The notes beneath the pieces were generated by a model. That model worked only from the letters and a program-made list of their open reading frames with translations, was not told the DNA's origin and did not search any database. A stretch of DNA of 64,000 bases from Streptomyces venezuelae (GTDB taxonomy: Bacteria > Actinomycetota > Actinomycetes > Streptomycetales > Streptomycetaceae), in assembly GCF_008642335.1 (NCBI RefSeq), contig NZ_CP029191.1, forward strand, positions 868,001 to 932,000, in the 5' to 3' direction. Of this stretch, positions 36,288 to 48,532 are shown one piece after another. Positions within the stretch are counted from its first letter, which is position 1, and every line of letters starts with the position of its first letter. The translations under genes and the position numbers were made by a program.

Positions 36288-36693
36288 ATGATCACCAAGC
36301 GGAACACCCTGCGCATGGCCGCCGTAGGCGTCATCGGCGCGGTCGCCCTCGGCACGGCCGGCACCGCCGCCATGGCCGCGACCCCTGCCGCGCACCCCGT
36401 CTCCGTCACACAGAAGGTCCCCGCGGCCAAGGCCACCACCGCGAAGGCCATCAGCGCGAAGCCCTCGGCGAAGTCCGTCAAGGCGTGGCAGCTGTTCCGC
36501 GTCACCGGCACCACGACCGGCCTGAAGCCGGGCAGCAAGGTGACGCTGCAGCAGAAGCAGCGCGGCCACTGGGTCTCGCTGCCCGCCTCCGCGCCCCTCA
36601 CCCGCGGCGGCAGCTACTCCCTGGGCGTCAAGCTCGGCATGAAGGGCAAGAACGAGCTGCGCGTCGTCCAGGGTTCGACGGTCTCCGGCGCGT

Positions 36694-36713
<20 letters not shown>
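36288..36713 (+). CDS. Small secreted protein of unknown function
   Basis: A 141-residue protein with a typical Sec signal peptide: basic N-terminus (KRNTLR), hydrophobic core AAVGVIGAVALGTAG and a cleavage site near AMAA (about residue 30). Next comes a Lys/Ala-rich stretch (AAKATTAKAISAKPSAK) and a C-terminal region of about 75 residues predicted as beta strands. No family is recognised with confidence; the beta-rich tail resembles small extracellular sandwich domains. Its 3' end overlaps the glgX 3' end by 20 bases (convergent). Confidence 0.75.
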
Positions 36714-38832
<2,119 letters not shown>

Positions 38833-38908
38833 GCAACTGCCTCCGTACAGGGGGAGATCGGGGAACGTCAGGGAACGTAGGGGCGCTCGGAGGGGTCGAG
38901 GCCGGGAA

Positions 38909-38962
38909 GCGGTGCGCCGGCCGCAGCCGCCCACCAGAGGGAAGCCGCGGCCGGTGCGCCGC
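38909..38962 (-). terminator. Long hairpin downstream of the HATPase-like gene
   Basis: A 16-bp stem with two G-U pairs (GCGGTGCGCCGGCCGC with GCGGCCGGTGCGCCGC) and a loop of about 22 bases. Together with the shorter hairpin next to it, it probably ends transcription of the minus-strand gene at 38984-39514 before glgX. Confidence 0.6.
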
Positions 38963-38980
38963 GCCGCCGTGCTAGGCGGC
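38963..38980 (-). terminator. Short G+C hairpin after the HATPase-like gene
   Basis: Inverted repeat GCCGCC-GTGCTA-GGCGGC, ending 3 bases beyond the stop codon of the minus-strand gene. No U run, as is common in Streptomyces terminators. Confidence 0.55.
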
Positions 38981-38983
38981 CTT

Positions 38984-39514
38984 TCACACCACCGCGGGTT
39001 CCGCCTCCGCGGGCTCCGCTTCCGCGGGTTGCGCCTCCCCGGGGCCCGCGAGCGCGGCGAGGGGTATGGCGCGGGGCAGGTCGAGGGCCTCGCGCAGGCT
39101 GGGTGCGGGCGCCGCGGGTGCCAGCGGGGCGCGTTCGGGGGCGCGGACCCGGCGGGAGAACCAGATGATCTTGCCGTCGGTCGCCGGGAAGCTGCCCCAG
39201 CCGTCGCTGAGCGCGGCGATCTGCGTCAGGCAGCCCTGCGGACCGTAGTGGCGCTCGGGCAGTTCGCGGTTGGCGTCGGACACGGCGGTGATGAGGTGCT
39301 GGCCGTTCCACCACATCTCCACGACGGTGTTCTTGTCGGTTCCGTGCTCCTCGATCTCGTGGAGCAGGACCCCGGTGCAACGGCAGACGGGTTCGCTGAG
39401 AACCCCCAGCCCCCAATGCCGGAGATGCGCGGTCAGGATGCGCCTGACCTGGTCGATCCTCTCCGGGCTTACCTCGACCTCGAGGTGGTAGTAGCAGGGG
39501 ATCGCGGATTTCAT
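38984..39514 (-). CDS. Degenerate HATPase (RsbW-like) small protein
   Basis: A 176-residue cytoplasmic protein. Residues about 40-125 follow the pattern of anti-sigma-type histidine-kinase ATPases (HATPase_c_2): a V/L-rich strand, an N-box-like helix VLLHEIEEHG, a D-box-like VSDAN and a G-box-like region GPQGCLTQIAALSDGWG then GKIIWF. The usual N-box Asn and the D-x-G-x-G signature are weak, so ATP binding is uncertain. The C-terminal 45 residues are Ala/Pro/Glu-rich with a repeated AEPAEAEP. Start ATG with GAGGAG upstream. No partner sigma or anti-anti-sigma gene is adjacent. Its location between glgX and glgE may indicate glycogen-related control, which is speculation. Confidence 0.7.
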   Translation of the reverse strand: MKSAIPCYYHLEVEVSPERIDQVRRILTAHLRHWGLGVLSEPVCRCTGVLLHEIEEHGTDKNTVVEMWWNGQHLITAVSDANRELPERHYGPQGCLTQIAALSDGWGSFPATDGKIIWFSRRVRAPERAPLAPAAPAPSLREALDLPRAIPLAALAGPGEAQPAEAEPAEAEPAVV

Positions 39515-39790
39515 TGCTCTTGGCTCCTCTCGGCGAAGCTAGTCCGCTCCGCCTCGGCCTGACCGGCCGAGCCCCGAACACGCAGCGTGAGCACTGATCG
39601 CTTCTGAGTCAGTCTCAGGGTGCGAGCGCTACTCCATTTGCGCAACACGAGGCACATGCGAGCGCAGGTGCACCGGCATCGGCCTCATCGACTCCCGCAT
39701 CGATCCCTTTAGTTGAATGCCTAACAGGACGTTGGGTGCTCATCCGTGCACGATGAGTCAGAAGGATCGACGAGCGAAAGGGTGACCAGC

Positions 39791-40081
39791 GTGAAGCTGC
39801 TGCCCGCCAAATCCGAGGTCGCACGGCATCTGCGTCAGTACCGGGCGTGGGAGCGGCAATTGCTCGCGCACCCCGCCGACCGGTCCGTGCGGATGCACTT
39901 CGAGGACACCGCGTACACGCTGTGCGTCCTGATGGGCGAGTGCAAAGCACGGGAGGCCGCCGACGCGGCCGAGCAGTATCTGCGGCCACGAGAGGCACGA
40001 CCGTCCCGCACGACACGAGCACCACACGCGGCAACCCGTCGGCCTCAGCTCTCCCCGAGCGCCCCGGCCCCGGTCCGATAG
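39791..40081 (+). CDS. DUF5133 domain protein
   Basis: A small protein of 96 residues from the GTG at 39791. The first 60 residues (KLLPAKSEVARHLRQYRAWE ... FEDTAYTLCVLMG ... REAADAAEQYL) match the DUF5133 family, small helical proteins common in Streptomyces with no known function. The tail after residue 65 is Arg/Pro/Ser-rich. A GTG at 39782 or 39746 could be used instead; 39791 fits the family start and is preceded by AAAGG. It lies directly upstream of glgE (56-base gap) and may share its transcript. Confidence 0.7.
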   Translation: MKLLPAKSEVARHLRQYRAWERQLLAHPADRSVRMHFEDTAYTLCVLMGECKAREAADAAEQYLRPREARPSRTTRAPHAATRRPQLSPSAPAPVR

Positions 40082-40137
40082 CGACACCCGGCTCCCGCGG
40101 GGGCCGCCTGCACGCACGCCCGGCGGAGGAGGGACCG

Positions 40138-42167
40138 ATGACGTCAGCTTCGGAGACGCCCCCTGCGGCCGTGCCCGTGCCGGTTCCCGTACCCGTCCTC
40201 GACGTCGGGCCCGCGGTCGACCGCGGCCGCCGCCCGGCGAAGGCAGTCCCCGGTGAGACCTTCGAGGTCACGGCGACCGTCTTCGCCGAGGGGCACGGAG
40301 CGGTCGGCGCCGATGTCGTGCTCCTCGGTCCCGGCGGGCGCCGCGGGCCGTGGACCCCGATGCGCGAACTCTCCCCGGGCAGCGACCGCTGGGGCGCCGA
40401 GGTCACTCCGGACGCCGAGGGCCGGTGGACGTTCCACGTGGAGGCCTGGACGGATCCCGTGACGGAGTGGCGGCGCGCCGCCACGATCAAGGTGCCCGCC
40501 GGCATCGACGCCGGGCTCATGCTTGAAGAGGGCGCGCTGTTGTACGAGCGGGCGGCGCGCGGCGCCCCGGAGGGCACGGCACGGCGGACGCTGCTCGCGG
40601 CGGTCGCCGCGCTCCAGGACGAGGAGCGGCCGCCGGGCGCACGTCTGGCGGCCGCGCTCGCCCCGGAGGTGGACGCCGTCCTCGCGCGGTATCCGTTGCG
40701 CGAGCGGGTCTCCCGTTCGCAGGCCATGCCCCTGCTCGTGGAGCGGGAGCGCGCGCTCTTCGGGTCCTGGTACGAGTTCTTCCCGCGCTCGGAGGGTGCC
40801 GTCGTCGAGGAAGGCAGGCCACCCGTCTCCGGAACGTTCCGCACCGCGGCGGAGCGGCTGCCCGCCATCGCGGAGATGGGCTTCGACGTCGTCTACCTGC
40901 CGCCGATCCATCCCATCGGCACCACCTTCCGCAAGGGCCCGGACAACGCGCTCACCGCCGGTCCCGACGACGTCGGTGTGCCGTGGGCGATCGGCTCGCC
41001 GGAGGGCGGTCACGACGCCGTCCACCCGGATCTGGGCACGCTGGACGACTTCGACGCGTTCGTGCGCCGCGCCGAGGGTCTCGGCCTCGAAGTCGCCCTG
41101 GACTTCGCGTTGCAGTGCTCCCCCGACCACCCGTGGGTGGAGAAGCACCCCGAGTGGTTCACCCACCGGCCCGACGGTTCCATCGCGTACGCCGAGAATC
41201 CGCCGAAGAAGTACCAGGACATCTATCCGATCGCCTTCGACGCCGATCTGCCGGGTCTGGTCGCGGAGACGGTACGGCTGCTGCGGTTCTGGATGGGGCA
41301 CGGCGTACGCATCTTCCGCGTCGACAACCCGCACACCAAGCCCGTGGCGTTCTGGGACCGGGTGCTCGCCAAGATCAACGCGGGCGACCCGGACGTCGTC
41401 TTCCTCGCCGAGGCCTTCACCCGGCCCCCCGTCATGCGGGCCCTGGCCCAGGCCGGATTCCAGCAGTCCTACACGTACTTCACGTGGCGGAACACCAAGC
41501 AGGAGCTCACCGAGTATCTGACCGAGCTCTCGACGGAGACCGCGGCCTATCTGCGCCCGAACCTGTTCGTGAACACGCCGGACATCCTGCCCGGGTACCT
41601 CCAGGACGGTGGCCGCGCCGCCTTCGAGGTGCGGGCCGTGCTGGCCGCGACGCTCGCGCCGAGCTGGGGCATGTACGCCGGGTTCGAGCTGTGCGAGAAC
41701 ACCCCGGCGCGTGCGGACTGCGAGGACTACCTGCACTCGGAGAAGTACCAACTGCGCCCGCGGGACTGGGCGTACGCGGAACGGGCGGGCTACTCCCTCG
41801 CGCCGCTGATCACCACGCTCAACCGGGTCCGGCGCGCGCATCCCGCGCTGCGGCTGCTCAGGAACCTCCGTTTCCACGAGGCCGACAACGACGCGGTCAT
41901 CGTCTACAGCAAGCGCTCCGGACAGGACACGGTCCTGGTGGTCGTCAACCTCGACCCTCACCACACCCAGGAGGCCACGGTCTCGCTGGACATGCCGCAA
42001 CTCGGCCTCGACTGGCACGAGTCGGTGCCGGTGCGCGACGAGCTCACCGGCGAGACCTACCACTGGGGCAGGGCCAACTACGTGCGCCTGGAACCCGGCC
42101 GCGCGCCCGCGCACCTCTTCACGGTCCTGCGACCGTCCTCACCGTTGATCGGAGGGTCACCCACACC

Positions 42168-42171
<4 letters not shown>
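40138..42171 (+). CDS. glgE: Alpha-1,4-glucan:maltose-1-phosphate maltosyltransferase GlgE
   Basis: A 677-residue GH13_3 enzyme that extends alpha-glucan with maltose-1-phosphate. After a Pro/Val-rich start come the N-terminal beta domain (about 20-120), the helical insert and the catalytic barrel. Asp396 (in [12 protein letters not shown]) and Glu425 (in FLAEAFTRP) are the nucleophile and acid/base, at nearly the same place as in S. coelicolor GlgE. The ATG has GGAGGAGGG upstream. Its stop overlaps the treS start (ATGA). With pep2 and treS it forms the trehalose-to-glycogen route. Confidence 0.95.
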
Positions 42172-43901
<1,730 letters not shown>

Positions 43902-43914
43902 AGGGACGTGTCGC

Positions 43915-45255
43915 ATGCTCAAGACCGCAACGCAGTCGCGCGAAAGCCTCAGCCCGCCACTGCTGCTCGCGTCGCTCGCCGGGGTGCTGCAGAAGTGGCT
44001 GCCCGAACAGCGGTGGTTCGCCGGCAAGGGGCTGCCCGTCACGGAACTCGCCGTGGTGTCGATGACCGAGCTGCACCCGGGCTGTCTGCACCTGCTCATC
44101 CGCTCCCGGCACGCCGGGTCGCGCGAGGACTGCTACCAGCTGCTCCTCGGCGTGCGCAGGGACCTGCCGCCGCGCCTCCACCACGCCGTGATCGGCCGTC
44201 CCGACGAAGGTCCCCTCGCGGGCCTCACCGTGTACGACGCCCTGCACGACCCCCGCTCCGCCGCGCTGCTCCTGGAACGCCTGCGTACCCCGGGCACGGC
44301 GGGCCCGCTGCGGTTCGAACGCGACGTGCAGACCGTGGTGCCCCCGAACCTCACCGCCCGTGTCCTGGACGGCGAGCAGTCCAACACCTCGCTGGTGTAC
44401 GGCGATTCCTTCATCCTCAAGCTCTTCCGCCGCGTCCAGTACGGCGTCAACCCCGACCTCGAAGTGCCGTGGGCGCTCGCCGGTCAGGGGTGCGCCCGGG
44501 TGCCGTCCCCCGTCGCCTGGTTCTGGACGAGCGAGCCGCGCAAGACGACGCTCGGCGTGCTCCAGCCGTTCCTGCGCGGCGCGACCGACGGCTGGACGCT
44601 GGCCCTTCAGTCCCTGGCCGCGGGACGGGACTTCACCGACGAGTCGTACGAGCTGGGGCGCGCCACGGCCGAAGTGCATCTGGCCCTGGCGCAGGTCTTC
44701 GTCCCCGACGTCCCGGACCGGCACGGCGGCCGGCACCTCGCCGAGGGGATGATGTCGCGCCTGGACACCACCGCCCGCCAGGTGCCCGCGCTCGTCCCGT
44801 ACGTGTCCCGGCTGCGGGCCGCCTACGACGCGGTCGCGGCGCACGGTCCGGTGCGGCCGCCCCAGCGGATCCACGGCGATCTGCACCTCGGCCAGGTCCT
44901 GCGGGCCGGGCAGCGGTGGTTCGTCATCGACTTCGAGGGCGAGCCGGCCCGCCCGATCGCCGAGCGGCGGCGCGCGCAGGCGACCGTGCGCGACGTGGCG
45001 GGCATGCTCCGCTCCTTCGACTACGCGGCCCACGCCAGGCGGCCCTGGCAGCCCCGGTGGGCCGGGCGCTGCCGGGAGGCGTACTGCGCGGGGTACGCCG
45101 CGGAGGCGTCCTGGGACCCGCGGACGGAGGCCGGACTCCTGCGGGCCTACGAGACGGACCGGGCCGTGTACGAGGCGCTGTACGAGGCCAGGCACCGCCC
45201 GGACTGGCTGCCCGTGCCCATGGCGGCGATCGCCCGCCTCGCGGAGGGCCGCTGA
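43915..45255 (+). CDS. pep2: Maltokinase Pep2
   Basis: A 446-residue aminoglycoside phosphotransferase-like kinase that makes maltose-1-phosphate from maltose and ATP, the GlgE donor. The N-terminal cap has LPEQRWFAGKG. The kinase site is RIHGDLHLGQVL (catalytic His-Gly-Asp) followed by VIDFEGEP, the metal-binding acid. The ATG at 43915, with GAAGGGA upstream, is 13 bases after the treS stop. Position and motifs leave little doubt. Confidence 0.93.
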   Translation: MLKTATQSRESLSPPLLLASLAGVLQKWLPEQRWFAGKGLPVTELAVVSMTELHPGCLHLLIRSRHAGSREDCYQLLLGVRRDLPPRLHHAVIGRPDEGPLAGLTVYDALHDPRSAALLLERLRTPGTAGPLRFERDVQTVVPPNLTARVLDGEQSNTSLVYGDSFILKLFRRVQYGVNPDLEVPWALAGQGCARVPSPVAWFWTSEPRKTTLGVLQPFLRGATDGWTLALQSLAAGRDFTDESYELGRATAEVHLALAQVFVPDVPDRHGGRHLAEGMMSRLDTTARQVPALVPYVSRLRAAYDAVAAHGPVRPPQRIHGDLHLGQVLRAGQRWFVIDFEGEPARPIAERRRAQATVRDVAGMLRSFDYAAHARRPWQPRWAGRCREAYCAGYAAEASWDPRTEAGLLRAYETDRAVYEALYEARHRPDWLPVPMAAIARLAEGR

Positions 45256-45330
45256 CCCGTCGCGCTCGCCGCCGCCCCCCTGTGCCGACCCTGTCCTGCC
45301 CCTGTCCCGCCCTGAGGAGACCTGACACCC

Positions 45331-47568
45331 GTGGTCATCATCGATACGTCCACCGCCGCCCCCGCGCCCGCCCTCCGCGCCGCGTACGCGCCGCTCGACG
45401 ACGAGAGCCGCGGCCGTCTGCTCGCGGGCACGCACCATGACCCGCACTCCGTGCTCGGCGCCCACGCGGTCGCGGGCGGTGTGGCCTTCACGGCGCTGCG
45501 CCCGTACGCCGAGTCGGTGCGGGTCGTCGTCGAGGGGCAGGACGTACCGCTCCACGACGTGGGGGACGGGCTGTTCTCCGGTCTGCTGCCGCTCGACTCG
45601 ATCCCCGCGTACGAGCTGCGGGTGACGTACGACGGCGTGGAGAGCGGGCTCCAGGATCCGTACCGCTTCCTGCCCGCCCTCGGCGAACTCGACCTGCATC
45701 TGATCCGTGAGGGCAGGCACGAGGAGCTGTGGAAGGCGTTGGGCGCACACCCCATGACTGTCGAGGGCGTCGTCGGCACACGCTTCACGGTGTGGGCGCC
45801 CAACGCGCTGGGCGTGCGGGTGTGCGGGGAGTTCTGCCACTGGGACGGCGCCGCCCACCCGATGCGGTCCCTCGGTTCGTCCGGTGTGTGGGAGCTGTTC
45901 CTGCCCGGCATCGGCGAGGGCGACCTGTACAAGTTCGACATCACCCGGCCCGACGGCACGCACACGCTGCGCGCGGACCCGATGGCGCGCCGGGCGGAGG
46001 TGCCGCCCGCGACGGCGTCCGTGGTCACGCGGTCGACGCACGAGTGGGCGGACGCGGAGTGGATGGAGCACCGCGCGGACCGCCCCGTCCACCGCTCCCC
46101 CTTCTCCGTGTACGAGGTCCATCTCCCGTCCTGGCGCCCGGGACTGACGTACCGACAGCTGGCCGACGAGCTGACGGCCTACGTCTCCGACGCGGGCTTC
46201 ACGCACGTGGAGTTCATGCCGGTGGCGGAGCACCCCTTCGGCGGGTCGTGGGGGTACCAGGTCACCGGGCTCTACGCGCCGACCGCACGCCTCGGCACGC
46301 CCGACGACTTCAAGTTCCTCGTCGACGCGCTGCACCGGGCGGGCATCGGCGTGATCGTGGACTGGGTTCCGGCGCACTTCCCGAAGGACGACTGGGCGCT
46401 GGCGGAGTTCGACGGGCGGCCGCTGTACGAGCCGGGTGACCACCGGCGTGCCGAACATCCCGACTGGGGCACGCTCACCTTCGACTACGGCCGGACGGAG
46501 GTCCGCAACTTCCTCGTCGCCAACGCCGTCTACTGGTGCGAGGAGTTCCACATCGACGGCCTGCGCGTCGACGCCGTGGCCTCCATGCTCTACCTCGACT
46601 ACTCGCGCGAGGAAGGCCAGTGGGGGCCCAACGAACACGGGGGCCGGGAGAATCTCGACGCCGTCGCCTTCCTCCAGGAGATGAACGCGACGGTGTACCG
46701 CCGCTGCCCCGGGGTCGTCACCATCGCCGAGGAGTCCACGGCGTGGGACGGCGTCACGCGCGCCACCCACGACACGGGGTACGGGGAGCTCGGGGGGCTC
46801 GGGTTCGGCCTGAAGTGGAACATGGGCTGGATGCACGACTCGCTGGAGTACATCCGGCACGAGCCGGTGCACCGCCAGTACCACCACAACGAGTTGACCT
46901 TCTCGATGGTGTACGCGTACAGCGAGAACTACCTCCTGCCGATCTCGCACGACGAGGTCGTCCACGGCAAGCAGGCCCTGGTGTCGAAGATGCCGGGCGA
47001 CTGGTGGCAGCAGCGCGCGAACCACCGCGCCTACCTGGCCTACATGTGGGCGCACCCCGGCAAGCAGCTCCTGTTCATGGGGCAGGAGTTCGCGCAGGGA
47101 GCGGAGTGGTCACCGGACCACGGCCCCGACTGGTCCCTCCTCGACCCGGCGTACCCCGCGGAGCCGGACCACAACGGGGTGCGGCGCCTGGTGCGCGACC
47201 TCAACCACCAGTACCGGGACGCGCCCGCCCTGTGGGAGCAGGACACGGTGCCCGCCGGGTTCGCCTGGATCGACGCCGACGCCGCGCAGGACAACGTGGT
47301 CGCGTTCCTCCGCTTCGCCGCCGACGGGACGCCGCTCCTCTCCGTGAGCAACTTCTCCCCGGTCATCCGCCACGAGTACGCCCTGGGCGTCCCGGAGTCG
47401 CCGGGGGCCTGGCGGGAAACGCTGAACACGGACGCGGGGTGCTACGGCGGCGGCGACGTCCGCAACGCCGACCCGCTGCGCGCGTACCCGGAGCCCATCG
47501 GCGCCTTCCCCGCCCGCCTCCGAGTCACCCTCCCCCCGCTGGCCACGCTGTGGCTGCGCCCCGAGTAG
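45331..47568 (+). CDS. glgB: 1,4-alpha-glucan branching enzyme GlgB
   Basis: A 745-residue GH13_9 enzyme that adds alpha-1,6 branches. An N-terminal extra domain ([16 protein letters not shown]) and a CBM48 domain ([16 protein letters not shown]) precede the catalytic barrel with [35 protein letters not shown] (nucleophile Asp), TIAEEST (Glu) and [12 protein letters not shown]. The GTG start at 45331 has GAGGAGA upstream. It is the last gene of the glgE operon and ends 3 bases from the opposing nucleotidyltransferase gene. Confidence 0.95.
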   Translation: MVIIDTSTAAPAPALRAAYAPLDDESRGRLLAGTHHDPHSVLGAHAVAGGVAFTALRPYAESVRVVVEGQDVPLHDVGDGLFSGLLPLDSIPAYELRVTYDGVESGLQDPYRFLPALGELDLHLIREGRHEELWKALGAHPMTVEGVVGTRFTVWAPNALGVRVCGEFCHWDGAAHPMRSLGSSGVWELFLPGIGEGDLYKFDITRPDGTHTLRADPMARRAEVPPATASVVTRSTHEWADAEWMEHRADRPVHRSPFSVYEVHLPSWRPGLTYRQLADELTAYVSDAGFTHVEFMPVAEHPFGGSWGYQVTGLYAPTARLGTPDDFKFLVDALHRAGIGVIVDWVPAHFPKDDWALAEFDGRPLYEPGDHRRAEHPDWGTLTFDYGRTEVRNFLVANAVYWCEEFHIDGLRVDAVASMLYLDYSREEGQWGPNEHGGRENLDAVAFLQEMNATVYRRCPGVVTIAEESTAWDGVTRATHDTGYGELGGLGFGLKWNMGWMHDSLEYIRHEPVHRQYHHNELTFSMVYAYSENYLLPISHDEVVHGKQALVSKMPGDWWQQRANHRAYLAYMWAHPGKQLLFMGQEFAQGAEWSPDHGPDWSLLDPAYPAEPDHNGVRRLVRDLNHQYRDAPALWEQDTVPAGFAWIDADAAQDNVVAFLRFAADGTPLLSVSNFSPVIRHEYALGVPESPGAWRETLNTDAGCYGGGDVRNADPLRAYPEPIGAFPARLRVTLPPLATLWLRPE

Positions 47569-47571
47569 GAC

Positions 47572-48297
47572 TCAGCCCCGCCAACGCTGCGCGTACCCCT
47601 CCCGCAGGGGCCCGCCGTACAGACCGAGCACGTCTTCGACGGCGACCGTCAGCGGCGCGGGGTCGGCGTGCTCGGCCACGGCCCGGTGACCGTCCAGGAG
47701 GGCTTTGCCGCGCGCCGGATCCGCGCCGATGAGCCTGCGGGGCAGCCATTTGCCGATGCCCGTCCAGGCGTTGTGGTGGGCGGTGAGGAGGTGCGCCGCC
47801 TTGCCGAGCGCGAGATCGGCGACCGCGAGCTGTTCGTACCGCTGGTCCCGTGCCACGTCGGCGAGGTCGTCCATGAAACAGGTGAGGGCGTAGCGGTCCC
47901 GTTCGCGCTCCTCGGGGGTGAGGGGAGGCGGCCCGCCGGCGAGCACGGCGCGGGCTTGCGCGCACGTGCGGGCGAGGTGGCCGTGCGGGTCGAGCAGAGG
48001 CAGGCCCTCGGCGTAGACGAACAGGACCGTGCCGCGGCGGCGCGCCCTGTCCCACGCGAAGAACTCCGGCACGTCCGCGAGCGTGGTGAGGAACAGCTCG
48101 GCGGGGCGTCCTTCGTGCCGTATCACCTCGCGGCGGGTGACGTCGGAGTCGGGCAGGAGCACGGCCACGTCGAGGTCGCTCGTCGCGGCGGCGCGCCCCT
48201 GGGCGGCCGAGCCTCCGAGGACGGCGCCGAGCGCGTCGGGGAATCGCTCCGCGACGAGGCGTGCGGCCTGGGCGGTGATGCTGTGGTGACTGTTCAT
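47572..48297 (-). CDS. Nucleotidyltransferase-domain protein
   Basis: A 241-residue protein with a minimal nucleotidyltransferase core: GGSAAQGRAAATSDLDVAVL (Gly-Ser and Asp-x-Asp motifs, about residues 24-43) and a further acid near ELFLTTLAD. The C-terminal part is helical (HEPN-like) with ALTCFMDDLADVARDQRYEQ and KAAHLLTAHHNAWTG. This arrangement is seen in MNT/HEPN toxin-antitoxin proteins and in nucleotide-transfer resistance enzymes, here fused in one chain. Its substrate is unknown. It faces glgB (convergent) and is divergent from narG. ATG start with a weak ribosome-binding site. Confidence 0.75.
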   Translation of the reverse strand: MNSHHSITAQAARLVAERFPDALGAVLGGSAAQGRAAATSDLDVAVLLPDSDVTRREVIRHEGRPAELFLTTLADVPEFFAWDRARRRGTVLFVYAEGLPLLDPHGHLARTCAQARAVLAGGPPPLTPEERERDRYALTCFMDDLADVARDQRYEQLAVADLALGKAAHLLTAHHNAWTGIGKWLPRRLIGADPARGKALLDGHRAVAEHADPAPLTVAVEDVLGLYGGPLREGYAQRWRG

Positions 48298-48339
48298 GGC
48301 GGGCCATCGTGCCACCGCGGGTGCGTGCTCCCGGTAAAG

Positions 48340-48419
48340 GGACCGTGCTGGTCCGCTCTTGCCCGGCACTGGTCCGCACCAAGAACCGGGAAAACAACCA
48401 ATAGGTACAACCAACTGGT
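48340..48419 (+). promoter_or_regulatory. Repeat-rich region upstream of narG
   Basis: Several elements precede narG. There is an inverted repeat GGACC-GTGCT-GGTCC (48340-48354). The word CTGGTCCGC occurs twice, 21 bases apart (48348 and 48369), the second within TGGT-CCGC-ACCA. Two adjacent 13-base near-repeats, ACAACCAATAGGT and ACAACCAACTGGT (48394-48419), each hold ACC-N4-GGT. The first resembles DevR/OsdR-type boxes of oxygen and nitric-oxide control; this is an inference. Confidence 0.45.
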
Positions 48420-48532
48420 CTGAAGGGGGTCCACGTCGCGGACCGGGCGGGAGGAGCCTGAGCTCGTTCGTCGAAGCACGCAGGCCGGAAGTGACCGCTC
48501 CGGCAGGCCGGTCCCCGAGGGGAGTCCGAGGA

